From a virus: a stretch of 52,228 nucleotides of DNA. The stretch covers positions 1 to 52,228 of the IMG/VR virus record IMGVR_UViG_3300036852_000313; one strand, 5' to 3'. Below are positions 39,337 through 48,598 of the stretch, in pieces. Position 1 is the first letter of the stretch; the number at the start of each line of letters is the position of its first letter. The notes beneath the pieces were generated by a model, which was not told the origin of the DNA, searched no databases, and saw only the letters and a list, made by a program, of their open reading frames with translations. Made by a program: the position numbers and the translations under genes.

Positions 39337-40406
39337 CGCGCACTCTCGAAGCGTATGCAGATGATCGAGCACACGCACGCTTTGTCGAGAATCAAGAGAT
39401 TGCGCGCCAAAACCGCACACTCCGCGCAGAAGTGCGTGAGCAGGCCGCAGCGCTCGCGGAAGCCCGTAAGCTGCTTGGCGTATACGAAGTCGTAAACAAG
39501 GCGCGACTCGCTCCGCCAAAATGGGCGGCGCCCAAGCAGTCCGACGCTAAACATCGCGGCGTGTTATGCTTCGCGCTCAGCGATATTCATTGGGGCGCCG
39601 TGGTGCGCGCTGAGGAAATCAACGGCATCAACGCATATGATCTCGCGATAGCCGAACGCCGCCTGCGTTACACCTTCGAGTCCGTCATCAAGATTGCGCG
39701 CAGCTATTTCGCGGGCGTCGAGTACGACGGGCTCCAACTCTTTTTGCCGGGCGACATGCACTCCGGCGAAATTCACGCCGAGTTGCGCGAAACCAACGCG
39801 GTCGGCATCGCCGACAGCATTACAAGTCTGCTTGAACCAATGGAGGCGGGCATCAACATGCTCGCGCAGGAATTCGGCAAGGTCAACATTGCTTGTGTCG
39901 TCGGGAACCACACGCGTCGCACGCGGAAGCCACTGTCGAAACGTCGCGTCATAGACAACTACGATTACTTAACATACCGACTACTGGCGCGCGAATACAA
40001 CAAGCACGCGCGTGTTGCGGTCACAGTGTCGCCGTCTGCCGATGAGCGTGTTCAAGTATACGACACACGCTATGTCCTCACGCACGGTGACCAGTTTCGC
40101 GGCGGCGGTGGTATCAGCGCCGAAATGGCACCGTTGCTGCTCGGCGTTCACCGCAAGATGCGCCGCGATGCTGTCACAGGACACCCATTTGACATCATGG
40201 TCATGGGGCACTTTCATCGCACGCTGTTCCTGCCGACGAACGGCTTGATTGTGTGCGGCTCTGTCATGGGCTACGACGAATTCGCGTTCCTGTCGAACTT
40301 CCGCCCTGAGCGCCCACAGAGTATGCTGTGGATCACCACGCCAGAAAACGGAGTTACGCTATCATCGCCGGTCTACGCTGCGCGGCGCGGCGAGGAAGCG
40401 AAATGA
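39333..40406 (+). CDS. Metallophosphoesterase (calcineurin-like)
   Basis: 357 residues from a GTG overlapping the previous TGA. Five metal motifs in order: LSDIHWG, PGDMHSG, VVGNHTRR, THGDQFRG, MGHFHRT. An N-terminal coiled coil (VEN..IARQNRTLRAEVREQA) precedes the enzyme part. The family includes nucleases and phosphatases; phage members are often annotated as putative DNA repair exonucleases without proof. Being in the late arm, a virion or packaging role is possible. Confidence 0.8.
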   Translation: MTRTLEAYADDRAHARFVENQEIARQNRTLRAEVREQAAALAEARKLLGVYEVVNKARLAPPKWAAPKQSDAKHRGVLCFALSDIHWGAVVRAEEINGINAYDLAIAERRLRYTFESVIKIARSYFAGVEYDGLQLFLPGDMHSGEIHAELRETNAVGIADSITSLLEPMEAGINMLAQEFGKVNIACVVGNHTRRTRKPLSKRRVIDNYDYLTYRLLAREYNKHARVAVTVSPSADERVQVYDTRYVLTHGDQFRGGGGISAEMAPLLLGVHRKMRRDAVTGHPFDIMVMGHFHRTLFLPTNGLIVCGSVMGYDEFAFLSNFRPERPQSMLWITTPENGVTLSSPVYAARRGEEAK

Positions 40407-41053
40407 ACCGCGAAGTCGCGTGCATCGTCATCGCGAGTGAGCGCCGCAAGGCGCAGGTGCGCGCACGCGTGCTGCCAAGCGTTCTCGCGCAGGACTTTAA
40501 CGAAGTCGTACTCGTGGGCGATTGGGTTGAGTCAGAGCCGATAGAAGGTCGCCTGCGTTACCTCCATGTCGTACCAATGCTCGGCACCACAATCGACGCC
40601 CTCGTGAAGCGTGATGTGGGTACGCTTGCGACACACGCAGATACGCTCGTATATCTCTGTGACGATCATATACTCGCGCCGCACTTCTTGACGGAGCTGC
40701 GCGAAGTGCTCAACGAGCGTTGGGATGTACTGGTGCCGAACCGTAAAACAGTGCGTTCGCTGCCGTGTAAGTGCGGTGCAAAAGCTTCAGGACACTCTTG
40801 TGCTGCGTGTCTTGTAGGCGTTCAGCATATTTCGCTCAACAACGGCGAAGCTGATGGCTACTGTGGCGGACACGGCGGCGTGTTCCGGCGCCATGTCATC
40901 GCTGAGCGCCCGTGGAGCGCAGGCCCGCACGACCTCTGCTGGGACGCGCACATGAGCTTTAATATGCGTTTGCGCGGCGCAGAATTTGTGTGGAAGCCGC
41001 GCGCAGAAATCAGCATCATTGACATAGAGCCAGAAGCAGAGCCGTGGCGATAA
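40403..41053 (+). CDS. Glycosyltransferase-like protein
   Basis: 216 residues. IVIASERRKAQVRARVLPSV resembles the first strand-helix of family 2 transferases, LVYLCDDHIL gives a DxD-like site, and WDAHMSFNMRLRGAEFVWKP is a typical late motif. A mid-protein Cys cluster (PCKCGAKASGHSCAACL) is unusual and may bind zinc. The end overlaps the methyltransferase by 10 bases. Confidence 0.65.
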   Translation: MNREVACIVIASERRKAQVRARVLPSVLAQDFNEVVLVGDWVESEPIEGRLRYLHVVPMLGTTIDALVKRDVGTLATHADTLVYLCDDHILAPHFLTELREVLNERWDVLVPNRKTVRSLPCKCGAKASGHSCAACLVGVQHISLNNGEADGYCGGHGGVFRRHVIAERPWSAGPHDLCWDAHMSFNMRLRGAEFVWKPRAEISIIDIEPEAEPWR

Positions 41054-41643
41054 CTGCACTAGATGCTGCCGTCTCCGTGCGTGAATTGCTCAGCATCTTT
41101 CGCGCGACCGATTGGCGTGCGGGCAGCGCCGAGCCGTGGGTCGCGGACGTGCTGCGCTCGCTGGTACTCGCAAACGACACGCACGTCGCCATCGAGATAG
41201 GCGGCTTTCAGGGCTTCACGAGTAAGCGTCTTGCGCGCGCGCTTGCATGGCTTCCACACGCAACCTCGTTGACTGTCTGCGAAATTGACGCGGAGCGCGC
41301 GCAGCTCACCGATGACGCGGTTTGCGCCGCGCTTCGAGAGATCGCAGCAACGCGCGTCGCATTTCGTGTCGTGCTCGATGACTCGCTTCATTGGATTCCT
41401 ACGCTACAAAACGAAAGCGTAGACTTTGCGTGGCTCGACGGAAACCACGAGCAAGAGCACGTCGCACGCGAAATCGAGTTGTTGGTGCCGAAGCTCGCGC
41501 CTGGCGGGCTGCTTTGTGGGCACGACGTATTTGGCGTGTGTCGGCTCAACGAGGTGTTTGCACGCTGGAGCAATTCGTTTTCGCTCGACCTGCCGCGTCT
41601 GGGCCCGGCTGGTGGTATTGGTATCATCCAGGCGCCTCGTTAG
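41044..41643 (+). CDS. Class I SAM methyltransferase (Methyltransf_24 type)
   Basis: 199 residues from GTG 41044. SAM-binding VAIEIGGFQGFTSKRLA, VCEIDAERA, then DFAWLDGNHEQEHVAREIE and GGLLCGHDVFG. This CmcI/sugar O-methyltransferase-like pattern fits a modifying enzyme for a glycan, given the transferase just upstream. Confidence 0.8.
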   Translation: MAITALDAAVSVRELLSIFRATDWRAGSAEPWVADVLRSLVLANDTHVAIEIGGFQGFTSKRLARALAWLPHATSLTVCEIDAERAQLTDDAVCAALREIAATRVAFRVVLDDSLHWIPTLQNESVDFAWLDGNHEQEHVAREIELLVPKLAPGGLLCGHDVFGVCRLNEVFARWSNSFSLDLPRLGPAGGIGIIQAPR

Positions 41644-41647
41644 ATAA

Positions 41648-41857
41648 ATGAATCTTAAACATTTTGGGTCACAGAACTCTCGTGACACATGCGCTGCATG
41701 CTTATTTGACGCAAACGTGTCGTTTCAGGCACCAGGTACACGCGTAGACGCGCGCTGGCCCAGACCCAGCGACGCTACACTTCCTCCGCCTTGCCAAGAT
41801 TGCTATATGGCGCACGACAGCACACTGCGTTGTAGTGGCTGCTGGACGTTTCGATGA
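41648..41857 (+). CDS. Small protein with three CxxC knuckles
   Basis: 69 residues with CAACLF, CQDCYM and CSGCWTF, enough for one or two zinc sites. Overlaps the GNAT-like gene by ATGA. Unknown function. Confidence 0.6.
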   Translation: MNLKHFGSQNSRDTCAACLFDANVSFQAPGTRVDARWPRPSDATLPPPCQDCYMAHDSTLRCSGCWTFR

Positions 41858-42384
41858 TCTTTAGCGTCGCACCATACCTCGTCGTTCCCTACCGTCCCTT
41901 CGTCGGCGCCACGCACAAGAACGACACGATTCTAGCGCGTTGCGCCACCAACCCTGAGCGCTTCCTGCTTTCTGCTTGCTCCGGCGACCCACAAACGCTG
42001 ATCGCGCGCACCCTGACCGACCCTGCCAATGCGGCATGGGAAGTCTGGCAAAATGACGCCTTCATAGGTATCTTGATGCTGGACCATATTGTGCCGTTTG
42101 TAGACGCGCGTTGGCAGTTCGTGTTTTTCGACGATGAGCTTGCTAGCAAAACGCTGTTGCTGCGCGAGTTTGCACGACGTTGCTTCGTTGAGCTGGGCCT
42201 ACAACGTTTAACATTCGAGGCGCCCGAACACATGGCTGTACTGACAGGGTTTGTGCGGCGAAAACTAGGCTTCGCGTACGAAGGCGGCGACCGACATGGG
42301 AGTCGTCGCGAACGCGCTTATTGTGACGCCGAAGGACGTTGGCATGACGTGACGACGCTACGCCTACTGGCGGATCGCATCTAA
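41854..42384 (+). CDS. GNAT-type acetyltransferase
   Basis: 176 residues. Central strand (FVDARWQFVFFDDE), pantetheine-loop-like KTLLLREFARRCFVELG and the final VRRKLGFAYEGGDR segment match N-acetyltransferases of the GNAT fold. It may acylate an amino sugar or a virion protein. Confidence 0.7.
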   Translation: MIFSVAPYLVVPYRPFVGATHKNDTILARCATNPERFLLSACSGDPQTLIARTLTDPANAAWEVWQNDAFIGILMLDHIVPFVDARWQFVFFDDELASKTLLLREFARRCFVELGLQRLTFEAPEHMAVLTGFVRRKLGFAYEGGDRHGSRRERAYCDAEGRWHDVTTLRLLADRI

Positions 42385-43028
42385 TGGCTCGTCGCGAAAA
42401 CACCAGCGGTTTTGGCGGAATCTCGAATCGCGTTTATAACTGGTTGTTCGGTGGAGGCGACCACGCCATTGTACCACCCGACATAGCCGGGTTGCGCGGC
42501 CAGAACATCAACCTATTGATGCAGCTTCTGTCGCCCGGCGCATTCGATCAGGGTGGCGCGGGCGCAAACTTTTTCTACGGCGGTGGGCCGAATCGCGTAA
42601 ACGATTTCCTCGACAAGCCCTCGCCGGAAATGAGCACATTCGATTTCGCGCGCCCCATTCTCGAAGGTATGCTGACGGGCACGGGGCCGCAGTTTGAGCG
42701 CGATGTGTCGATGGCGAATCAGCAGGGTGGACGCTTTGGCTCAGGGAACGCGATCCTACGCGGCGAAGCTCTACGCAACCTGTTCAATATGCGTACACAG
42801 ACCGCAGGGGTGCTTGGCGGACTCGCAGGCCAGGCTGGATCAAGCCAATGGGAGCGCATCTTCGGCGCACAAAATCAGCGCGCGCAGCTCATGGCGGGAC
42901 TGCTCGGCATGAGTGGGCAGGCGACACTCGGGCTCCCGGTGCAGCAAGACAAGGGCACATTCGGCGATATCATGCAACTTGTCATGGCATTGTTTGCCAG
43001 CGGAGGCGGCGGAGGCGCACCTACGTGA
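42384..43028 (+). CDS. Internal virion or tail protein
   Basis: 214 residues. Gly/Ala/Gln-rich helices with RDVSMANQQGGRFGSGNAIL and repeated NQQ/AQNQ segments, features of podovirus ejection or internal proteins. Starts on the last base of the previous stop. Confidence 0.6.
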   Translation: MARRENTSGFGGISNRVYNWLFGGGDHAIVPPDIAGLRGQNINLLMQLLSPGAFDQGGAGANFFYGGGPNRVNDFLDKPSPEMSTFDFARPILEGMLTGTGPQFERDVSMANQQGGRFGSGNAILRGEALRNLFNMRTQTAGVLGGLAGQAGSSQWERIFGAQNQRAQLMAGLLGMSGQATLGLPVQQDKGTFGDIMQLVMALFASGGGGGAPT

Positions 43029-44341
43029 CCTCGCCAATCCAGTTTCCGTCAATCAGTCCGCCACAGCTCGCACCACAGAAAGAAAGCAGCTTACACGGCC
43101 TCGCGGAGCTAACACTCGCGATTGTGCATGGACGCCAGCAGCTTGCAATACGCAGACAGCAGCTTGAACAGGAAAAGCTTCGCACCGCCGCTCAGCTCGC
43201 GACAGACACGCAGGAACGCGCGGGCGCCGCTGCCGATCTGCGCAAGAAGCTCAAAGACATCGAGCTTCAGCAGCAGCGCGTGGACGCAGGCGAAATTGCG
43301 TCGCGCCATGTGCAGGCGATACTCGGTGCGCCGGGCGGCATCACGCCGAGTGTCTACGCTGAAACGCGTCAGCGCGCGATGAGCGAAAATAATAAGCTCG
43401 CACCCTACATTGCCGAAGCGTTCGATGCACAACTTGGCAACGCACAGCAGGCGCTCGCAACCAGCGCACAACGACGCGCCGAGGAAGTGCGCGCACGCGT
43501 CGGCGAACACACCGAGGCGGCACAAACTGCGACCGCACTCGCGCAGCCCACGCTTGTTCGATTGCAAATCAAAAACGAACAGCTTATGGCGCGCTTGCGC
43601 CAAGACGAACTAGAACTCGATCCAGCGCGGCGTGCACAGTTTACCGCGATTTTGCAAGGTGGCGGCACCGCAGGCGACGCTTATCGAATCATTGGACGCA
43701 CGCGCCCAGCAGACGTGCCAGAAAACTATCGACTGCCCGGCGCCAGACAAGCTGCCGGTGGAGGCGCCGCCGCACAGCAAACACAGAGCATCAGCGATCA
43801 AATGGCGCTCGGTAACTCGCTGATTGACGCAGCGAACGAAGGCGGTCGTGTGCCGATCACGATAAGAGGCACGCTTGTACGTTCCGGCAACCCGTTCGCG
43901 GTAATGGCACTTAACCCACACTTAGCGCCGCGAGAGCGCCAAATCATTCAAGGCTATCAATTGCTCGCACAGGCGTACGCACTCCACGTCACCGGCACCA
44001 CGGCGTCAAACACGCAGATGCAACTGTTCCAAAACACTGTGGTCGATCAGCGCGGCGATGACGAAGCAACATACAAACAGAAACGTGCGGTGCGTCACGC
44101 ACTTGTGTTACTTGTACAGAGTGGCGCGAAGCCTACCGAGGTCACCGCTGGGCTGCTTGATGCAGCAACACGAGCTGGAATGCCAACGAACGTGCTTAGT
44201 ATCATTCGTGCGCAAGCAGCACTTGCTAAAAAGTATGAAGCATCGCCACAGTACCGTCAACAGCAGGGCCTTTCATTGACGCCTGGTGATGCCACAAATC
44301 TTGACCCGGCGCTTGCGTCGCGCCTTAGCGGGCGTCCATGA
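43025..44341 (+). CDS. Internal virion protein with long coiled coil
   Basis: 438 residues from a GTG overlapping the previous stop. Residues ~30-100 form a strong Gln/Arg/Glu-rich coiled coil (GRQQLAIRRQQLEQEKLRTA); the rest is helical. Position and composition match T7-like internal core proteins that are ejected with DNA. Confidence 0.65.
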   Translation: MTSPIQFPSISPPQLAPQKESSLHGLAELTLAIVHGRQQLAIRRQQLEQEKLRTAAQLATDTQERAGAAADLRKKLKDIELQQQRVDAGEIASRHVQAILGAPGGITPSVYAETRQRAMSENNKLAPYIAEAFDAQLGNAQQALATSAQRRAEEVRARVGEHTEAAQTATALAQPTLVRLQIKNEQLMARLRQDELELDPARRAQFTAILQGGGTAGDAYRIIGRTRPADVPENYRLPGARQAAGGGAAAQQTQSISDQMALGNSLIDAANEGGRVPITIRGTLVRSGNPFAVMALNPHLAPRERQIIQGYQLLAQAYALHVTGTTASNTQMQLFQNTVVDQRGDDEATYKQKRAVRHALVLLVQSGAKPTEVTAGLLDAATRAGMPTNVLSIIRAQAALAKKYEASPQYRQQQGLSLTPGDATNLDPALASRLSGRP

Positions 44342-46590
44342 GCAATCCAATTCCGACCGATTCGACAGGGCTTGGACTGGTACCTGCAGCACCGTTGCCC
44401 AACGCCGTGCGGCCCCCGGCGCGCCCGCGCTTCGCGGGCCGTGCCGCCTCGCCGTTTTATCTGCGCTATCTTGACACGCAAGTCAAAAGCATTCGGCTGC
44501 ACGGCGGTGATGACGCCGCCGTGAACCAGTTCCTCGACATGGAGGAACGAAAGCCGCTTACGGCGCTGCCGCCGGTCAACGTCAACGCGACGCCCGACGA
44601 GGTTGCACGCGCCACGCTCTTGCCCAGCCATTTGCAGGGCGTCAGCATGGCGCTGCTTCAAGGCGCAACATTTGGCTGGGGCGACGAGACCATCATTCCG
44701 CTACTACACGCGCTCAGTGGGCAAGGTGCGCGCGAAAGCACAGAAGAGTTTCGTAAGGAGTATGCGGCGTGGGCATCGCTCCACGGCAAGGAGAACTTTG
44801 TGGCGCAACTCGCCGGAGGCGCGCTGACCGCAGGCATAGGCGCGGGTGCTGCTGCAGGTGGAGGCATTCTGCGTGGCGCCGCAACCGCTGCAAGCTTTGG
44901 TGCGGTCGCTGGCGCAGGAAGCACAGACGGCGAACTTGGTGATCGTGCGTGGGGTGCGCTTACAGGCGCTGGGCTCGGCGCGGCAGGTGGTTTGGTGCTT
45001 GGTGGCGCGGGACGCTTCGTCGCGGCACCCGTTGCGCGCGCATTAGCGCGCACGACGCTCGGTGGCGCCACTATCAGTGCGGTCGAGCGCACAACGCGCT
45101 TCGTTACGCGCCGTGAGCTTGTCAGTGTCACACCGCAAGCGCGCGCCCGCGAGGAGCTTGTACAGCGCCTAATTGCAGACGGCATCACGACGCCTGAGCA
45201 ACTTGCGGCGCGCGTCGCTACGCTTCAGGCGCAAGGCATTTTGCCGACTGTGCTTACCGTAGGCGGCGATGCCACAGCCGATCTTGCTGGAGCCGCATAC
45301 AAAATGCGCTCTCCCAAGACAACCGCATCGCTCGAAAAGCTCAAGCAGCTTCGTGGGCAGCAGCCTGATCGCATTATTGCTGCATTCTTGCAGCACGCTG
45401 TGCAGCCACAGCGCCTTGGGCTCGCGAATATATACGATGTCGAAGATATGCTACACAAAACCGCGATCAGCGCAGCGCAGCCACACTACGACGAAGCATT
45501 TGAGAAAGTCGTGCAGCTTACTCCACGTCTGTCACGCCTCTTGCGCCACCCCGCGCTGCGTGCGGCGTATCAACGCGGTGCGCGGGATGTGCGCGACGAG
45601 GCACTAGCCGGTACAGGGCATGGCCTGCCTGTGCCTGGGCTCGCGCGCGGCAAAGCTTTTCAGCAGGCGCGCGCAATGGGTATGTCGCCAGAGCGCGCGC
45701 GTGAGTTTGCACGGCTTGCGGGCGAGGCGCCGCCACCCACTGAGCTGCCTGTACGTGGCATCGACGGCATGAAGCGCGAACTCGACGCGATCATCGAAGA
45801 AAAGCTACTCGCTAAGAACCCGAATTTGTCGCCTAGCGCGCTCCAGCGCCTCAAAGCCAAAAAAGGTCGCACGCTGTTCGCCATGCGCGACGAAATTATC
45901 GCGGAGGCGCGCACGCAGGTTCCTGCATATGACCGCGCCCTGACCACATACGAAGGCCCTGAGTCAGCGCGCGAATCCGTGCAGCTTGGCGCAAAGATGT
46001 GGCGTATGACGCCGCAAGCTATTACACGACACATGACGGAATTGAGTCTAGCAAACCGCGATTTCGCGCGCATTGGCTACGCGCGCGAAGCGTATACGCG
46101 CATGATTAGCGCGAAGCCAGCAAGTGCAGCGCGGCGCATGGGCGGTCGCCTATTCGGTGAGCCGTCCGCGCGTGATGCACAGGTGCGCGCGATGTTCTAT
46201 GGCGCCGTTGGACCTGCCGAGCGCTTTTCGCGCTTGGTCGCTGGCCAAGCACTCGTCAGTGATCGCACCGGGCAAGTCGTCCGGCTCGCACGGAATATCA
46301 CTACTCAGCCGTTCAAAGAGCTGAGCGAAGGGAGCCTGCCCAGCGTGCGCGGTACTCCGGCAGTTGCCGCCGCAAGCGCTTTGCGCACGACTGCACAAAG
46401 CGCGCTGCGCATGTCGCAACAAGAAGCTGATGAGCTGACTCACCTGTTCATGAAGGGTGCGACCGACCCCGCTGATTTGACGGTGTTGATGCACGATCTG
46501 TTCTACACGTATCGGGGTGTGGCAGCGCGCCCGCTAATCAAGCGTGTTAGTGCGCGCTTGCTTGGTCAGCAAGTCGGTCTGGCGCAGTAG
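44338..46590 (+). CDS. Large internal virion (ejection) protein
   Basis: 750 residues, the largest late product. An N-terminal helical part, then two Gly/Ala-rich hydrophobic segments around residues 160-240 (GALTAGIGAGAAAGGGI; GAGLGAAGGLVLGGAG) that could enter membranes, then a long helical charged region. No lysozyme or peptidase motif seen. It would travel into the cell and help form the DNA conduit. Last gene of the rightward arm; its 3' end overlaps a leftward gene by 44 bases. Confidence 0.7.
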   Translation: MSNPIPTDSTGLGLVPAAPLPNAVRPPARPRFAGRAASPFYLRYLDTQVKSIRLHGGDDAAVNQFLDMEERKPLTALPPVNVNATPDEVARATLLPSHLQGVSMALLQGATFGWGDETIIPLLHALSGQGARESTEEFRKEYAAWASLHGKENFVAQLAGGALTAGIGAGAAAGGGILRGAATAASFGAVAGAGSTDGELGDRAWGALTGAGLGAAGGLVLGGAGRFVAAPVARALARTTLGGATISAVERTTRFVTRRELVSVTPQARAREELVQRLIADGITTPEQLAARVATLQAQGILPTVLTVGGDATADLAGAAYKMRSPKTTASLEKLKQLRGQQPDRIIAAFLQHAVQPQRLGLANIYDVEDMLHKTAISAAQPHYDEAFEKVVQLTPRLSRLLRHPALRAAYQRGARDVRDEALAGTGHGLPVPGLARGKAFQQARAMGMSPERAREFARLAGEAPPPTELPVRGIDGMKRELDAIIEEKLLAKNPNLSPSALQRLKAKKGRTLFAMRDEIIAEARTQVPAYDRALTTYEGPESARESVQLGAKMWRMTPQAITRHMTELSLANRDFARIGYAREAYTRMISAKPASAARRMGGRLFGEPSARDAQVRAMFYGAVGPAERFSRLVAGQALVSDRTGQVVRLARNITTQPFKELSEGSLPSVRGTPAVAAASALRTTAQSALRMSQQEADELTHLFMKGATDPADLTVLMHDLFYTYRGVAARPLIKRVSARLLGQQVGLAQ

Positions 46591-46786
46591 CACGCGCAAA
46601 GTGCCAGCCGAGACAAAATGGGCACGGATAGCTCCGTAAGCTACCTGGCTCACCGTAACGCGCCTCTATGTCGTGACGTGCTTTCTCTGCACGGTCACTG
46701 TTGCTGAAGCGCACCTTGCCGTCGCACGCGCGTTCTCGCGTTAGCGTGCCCGCTGCAATGGCGGCGCGTATTCCTTCGGCGCTCAT
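46547..46786 (-). CDS. Small zinc-ribbon-like phage protein
   Basis: 79 residues from ATG 46786. Helical start, then KVRFSNSDRAEKARHDIEAR and YPCPFCLGWHFAR: the K-x-R-F/Y...A..A...Y.CP.C.GWH pattern of a very common small phage protein with one metal knuckle. Last gene of the leftward arm. Confidence 0.7.
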   Translation of the reverse strand: MSAEGIRAAIAAGTLTRERACDGKVRFSNSDRAEKARHDIEARYGEPGSLRSYPCPFCLGWHFARATAPDRLADQASAH

Positions 46787-46968
46787 CTTGCTGTCGTGCG
46801 AGACACCGCGCGTAAAATCACAAAGCGCAGTTCGCCACAGCGACGGCAGGCTCGCGTACCAACGCCAGAATCGGTTGTGCGCTTCGCGCGCTTCCACTGA
46901 TGCCCACCAAGCGCACAGCGTAAACGCCCAAGTACAACCGCCACAACTCGCGCAATTTGCTGCGTCAT
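46783..46968 (-). CDS. DUF1660-like small zinc protein
   Basis: 61 residues from ATG 46968. ALGGHQWKRA followed later by CRRCGELRF, the G-H-x-W...C-x-x-C-G layout of a small phage family. A shorter relative lies at 48069-48236. ATGA overlaps both sides. Confidence 0.6.
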   Translation of the reverse strand: MTQQIARVVAVVLGRLRCALGGHQWKRAKRTTDSGVGTRACRRCGELRFVILRAVSRTTAR

Positions 46969-47651
46969 GCGTTCTCCTCTGAAAGAATTGCCAGCACTGC
47001 GTCCTGATGCACGTACCATTCCAAGCGCTCTGGCTCTGGGCCAGCGACAAAGCTGCGTGGCGTCACAAGCAGCCAGTCACCGACGTGCACCTTGCAGGGA
47101 TGCACACGCGTATGCGCATCTTCCCACTCGTGGGCGCGCATACAATCTTCGTTGTCTGCATCGCGCTCATCGCACAGCGGGCGATTTCCGACCGCGAGCA
47201 CTTCGCATTGATTTGCGGTCATGCGCTCGCGCGCGTCGTGCGTTAGCAGAATGCGCCCGCCAGGTAGCGTTTCATCAGTTTCGACAGGGCGCACAAGTAG
47301 TAAGCCGCGCGCTGGTCGCGTCGCCGCCGATCCAGCGCACGCTGAATAGGCTCCGTCAACCATTCTTTTCTCCATTTGTGGCTTCACGTCGTCTACCCAA
47401 AGCTCGACGCTCACCCGTCTCAGATGCTCAGGCAGTTCCGAGTAGAAAGCATACTGCCCCGGCTCGTGATGGCAGTCGTGCGTCGTCACCTTCGAGAAGC
47501 AGTCTACGGAGTCCGGTTGCACCCACGTACCAATGCGCCAACGCTCCACGATCTGCGCTTTCTCGAACGACCAGCACCGCTTCACGCCAAGCGGGTTCTT
47601 GTCGTTATAGAAATCGTCGCGGCACCCGAGACAGTGCTTGAGGTCAGGCAT
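46965..47651 (-). CDS. Cys-rich domain fused to a GroES-like domain
   Basis: 228 residues from ATG 47651. Residues 1-65 (CLGCRDDFYNDKNPLGVKRC, later HDCHHEPGQ) are a Cys/His domain widely found alone in phages. Residues ~120-228 (GLLLVRPVETDETLPGGRIL, then CEVLAVGNR, VHVGDWLLVTPRS, YVHQDAVLAILSEE) follow the co-chaperonin GroES pattern, with an acidic insert in the roof/dome region. It may help the host chaperonin fold virion proteins. Confidence 0.7.
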   Translation of the reverse strand: MPDLKHCLGCRDDFYNDKNPLGVKRCWSFEKAQIVERWRIGTWVQPDSVDCFSKVTTHDCHHEPGQYAFYSELPEHLRRVSVELWVDDVKPQMEKRMVDGAYSACAGSAATRPARGLLLVRPVETDETLPGGRILLTHDARERMTANQCEVLAVGNRPLCDERDADNEDCMRAHEWEDAHTRVHPCKVHVGDWLLVTPRSFVAGPEPERLEWYVHQDAVLAILSEENA

Positions 47652-48072
47652 CGGAAGGCCCCTGTCCTGTTGGTGAGGGGCAATCGTGACGAGTCGCGAC
47701 AAAGGACAGTTCGCCGTGCTCGCGTTCTTCGATCTGGAGGGTGATGGGCCGCGACGACTCCGCCCGTAATTGCTCGACCATCTCGGCCGCAATGCGGACG
47801 AATCGCACATGCTCGGGCGGCTCCGGCGTCGAGCGGGAGGCGGCGCGACGGAGCTTCGAGACAGCGTTGCCGAAATCGACGCTATTGAAGCTGGGCGGAT
47901 TGGAGAAAAAGAAGCCTTCACGAGTCAGCCCCATGCGAAGCAGAGCGGTCGCTTCGCGTCGCGTCAGAACGCATGTCACTCTCGGCTCGTCCCCAGCTTC
48001 GGCTGCTTTGATTTGGTCGCGCGACGGGTTGAAGCGCCCGCCATGCGCATTGTCGCGCTCGAAGTTGCTCAC
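47644..48072 (-). CDS. Hypothetical protein
   Basis: 142 residues from GTG 48072 (SNFERDNAHGGRFNPSRDQI). Mixed alpha/beta, with SRSTPEPPEHVRFVRIAAEM. The SRSTPEP segment and its 24-base DNA are repeated in the gene at 49136-50137. Unknown function. Confidence 0.55.
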   Translation of the reverse strand: MSNFERDNAHGGRFNPSRDQIKAAEAGDEPRVTCVLTRREATALLRMGLTREGFFFSNPPSFNSVDFGNAVSKLRRAASRSTPEPPEHVRFVRIAAEMVEQLRAESSRPITLQIEEREHGELSFVATRHDCPSPTGQGPSDA

Positions 48073-48236
48073 GTTAGGAACCTCACTTCGGCGCGGCCAC
48101 AGCGACCGCAGATGGGGATGGATTGAATGCTGGCAGCGCGATACCAGTGCTTGCCGCGAACGAGGCAGAGCCACGGCCAAGGCCGCGTCAACACGAAGTG
48201 GTGCCACCACTGGCGACACCACTGGCGCCACGTCAT
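48069..48236 (-). CDS. Small Trp-rich zinc-ribbon-like protein
   Basis: 55 residues (MTWRQWCRQWWHHFVLTRPW), with GKHWYRA and ICGRCGRAEVRF; apparently a diverged relative of the DUF1660-like protein at 46783-46968. GTGA and ATGA overlaps. Confidence 0.55.
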   Translation of the reverse strand: MTWRQWCRQWWHHFVLTRPWPWLCLVRGKHWYRAASIQSIPICGRCGRAEVRFLT

Positions 48237-48598
48237 GCTCTGCCTCCAGTCGGTGACCGACGACGCCGTATCTGCGTCCTTCCTCCGACCGGAATGACGG
48301 TGATCGCGTCCACTTCCCAGCCGCACGCCCAGAGAAGCGCGCCGAACGATTTGACTGTCATGTTGCGCGACCCGTTGAGTAGCTGGCTCACGTTCCCCTT
48401 CGTTGTGCCGAGCAGCTCAGCGACTTCTTTTCGCGTCATACCACACGCGTCGATTGCCGCAGCGGCGAAGGACACCAGGTGCGAGATGGCCCCTTCTTCC
48501 GCGTAGCTGCGAAGTGACGTGCCGGGCAGCAGTTGTCGGGCAATCCAGTGCCGACGGGGGAGGTCGTCGCTGAACCGAACGAGCTTGCGCGCCTTCAT
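48233..48598 (-). CDS. XRE-type helix-turn-helix regulator
   Basis: 121 residues from ATG 48598. The DNA-binding domain is GMTRKEVAELLGTTKGNVSQ followed by LLNGSRNMTVKSFGALLWA, a textbook Cro/CI-like or antitoxin-like HTH. The N-terminal ~45 residues include RHWIARQLLPGTSLRSYAEE. No toxin gene lies beside it. It may repress part of the phage genome. Confidence 0.8.
   Translation of the reverse strand: MKARKLVRFSDDLPRRHWIARQLLPGTSLRSYAEEGAISHLVSFAAAAIDACGMTRKEVAELLGTTKGNVSQLLNGSRNMTVKSFGALLWACGWEVDAITVIPVGGRTQIRRRRSPTGGRA

Noticed and set aside
47255-47295. GAAAC next to CTGATGA on the minus strand near 47272, as a hammerhead remnant
   Set aside because: The bases are codons of the GroES-like gene, the order gives no stems, and no GUC hairpin lies between the two elements.
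46965-47921. A 318-residue version of the Cys/GroES-like protein
   Set aside because: The extra 90 residues are Ser/Arg-rich shadow sequence over the gene at 47644-48072; the family start is the Met at 47651.
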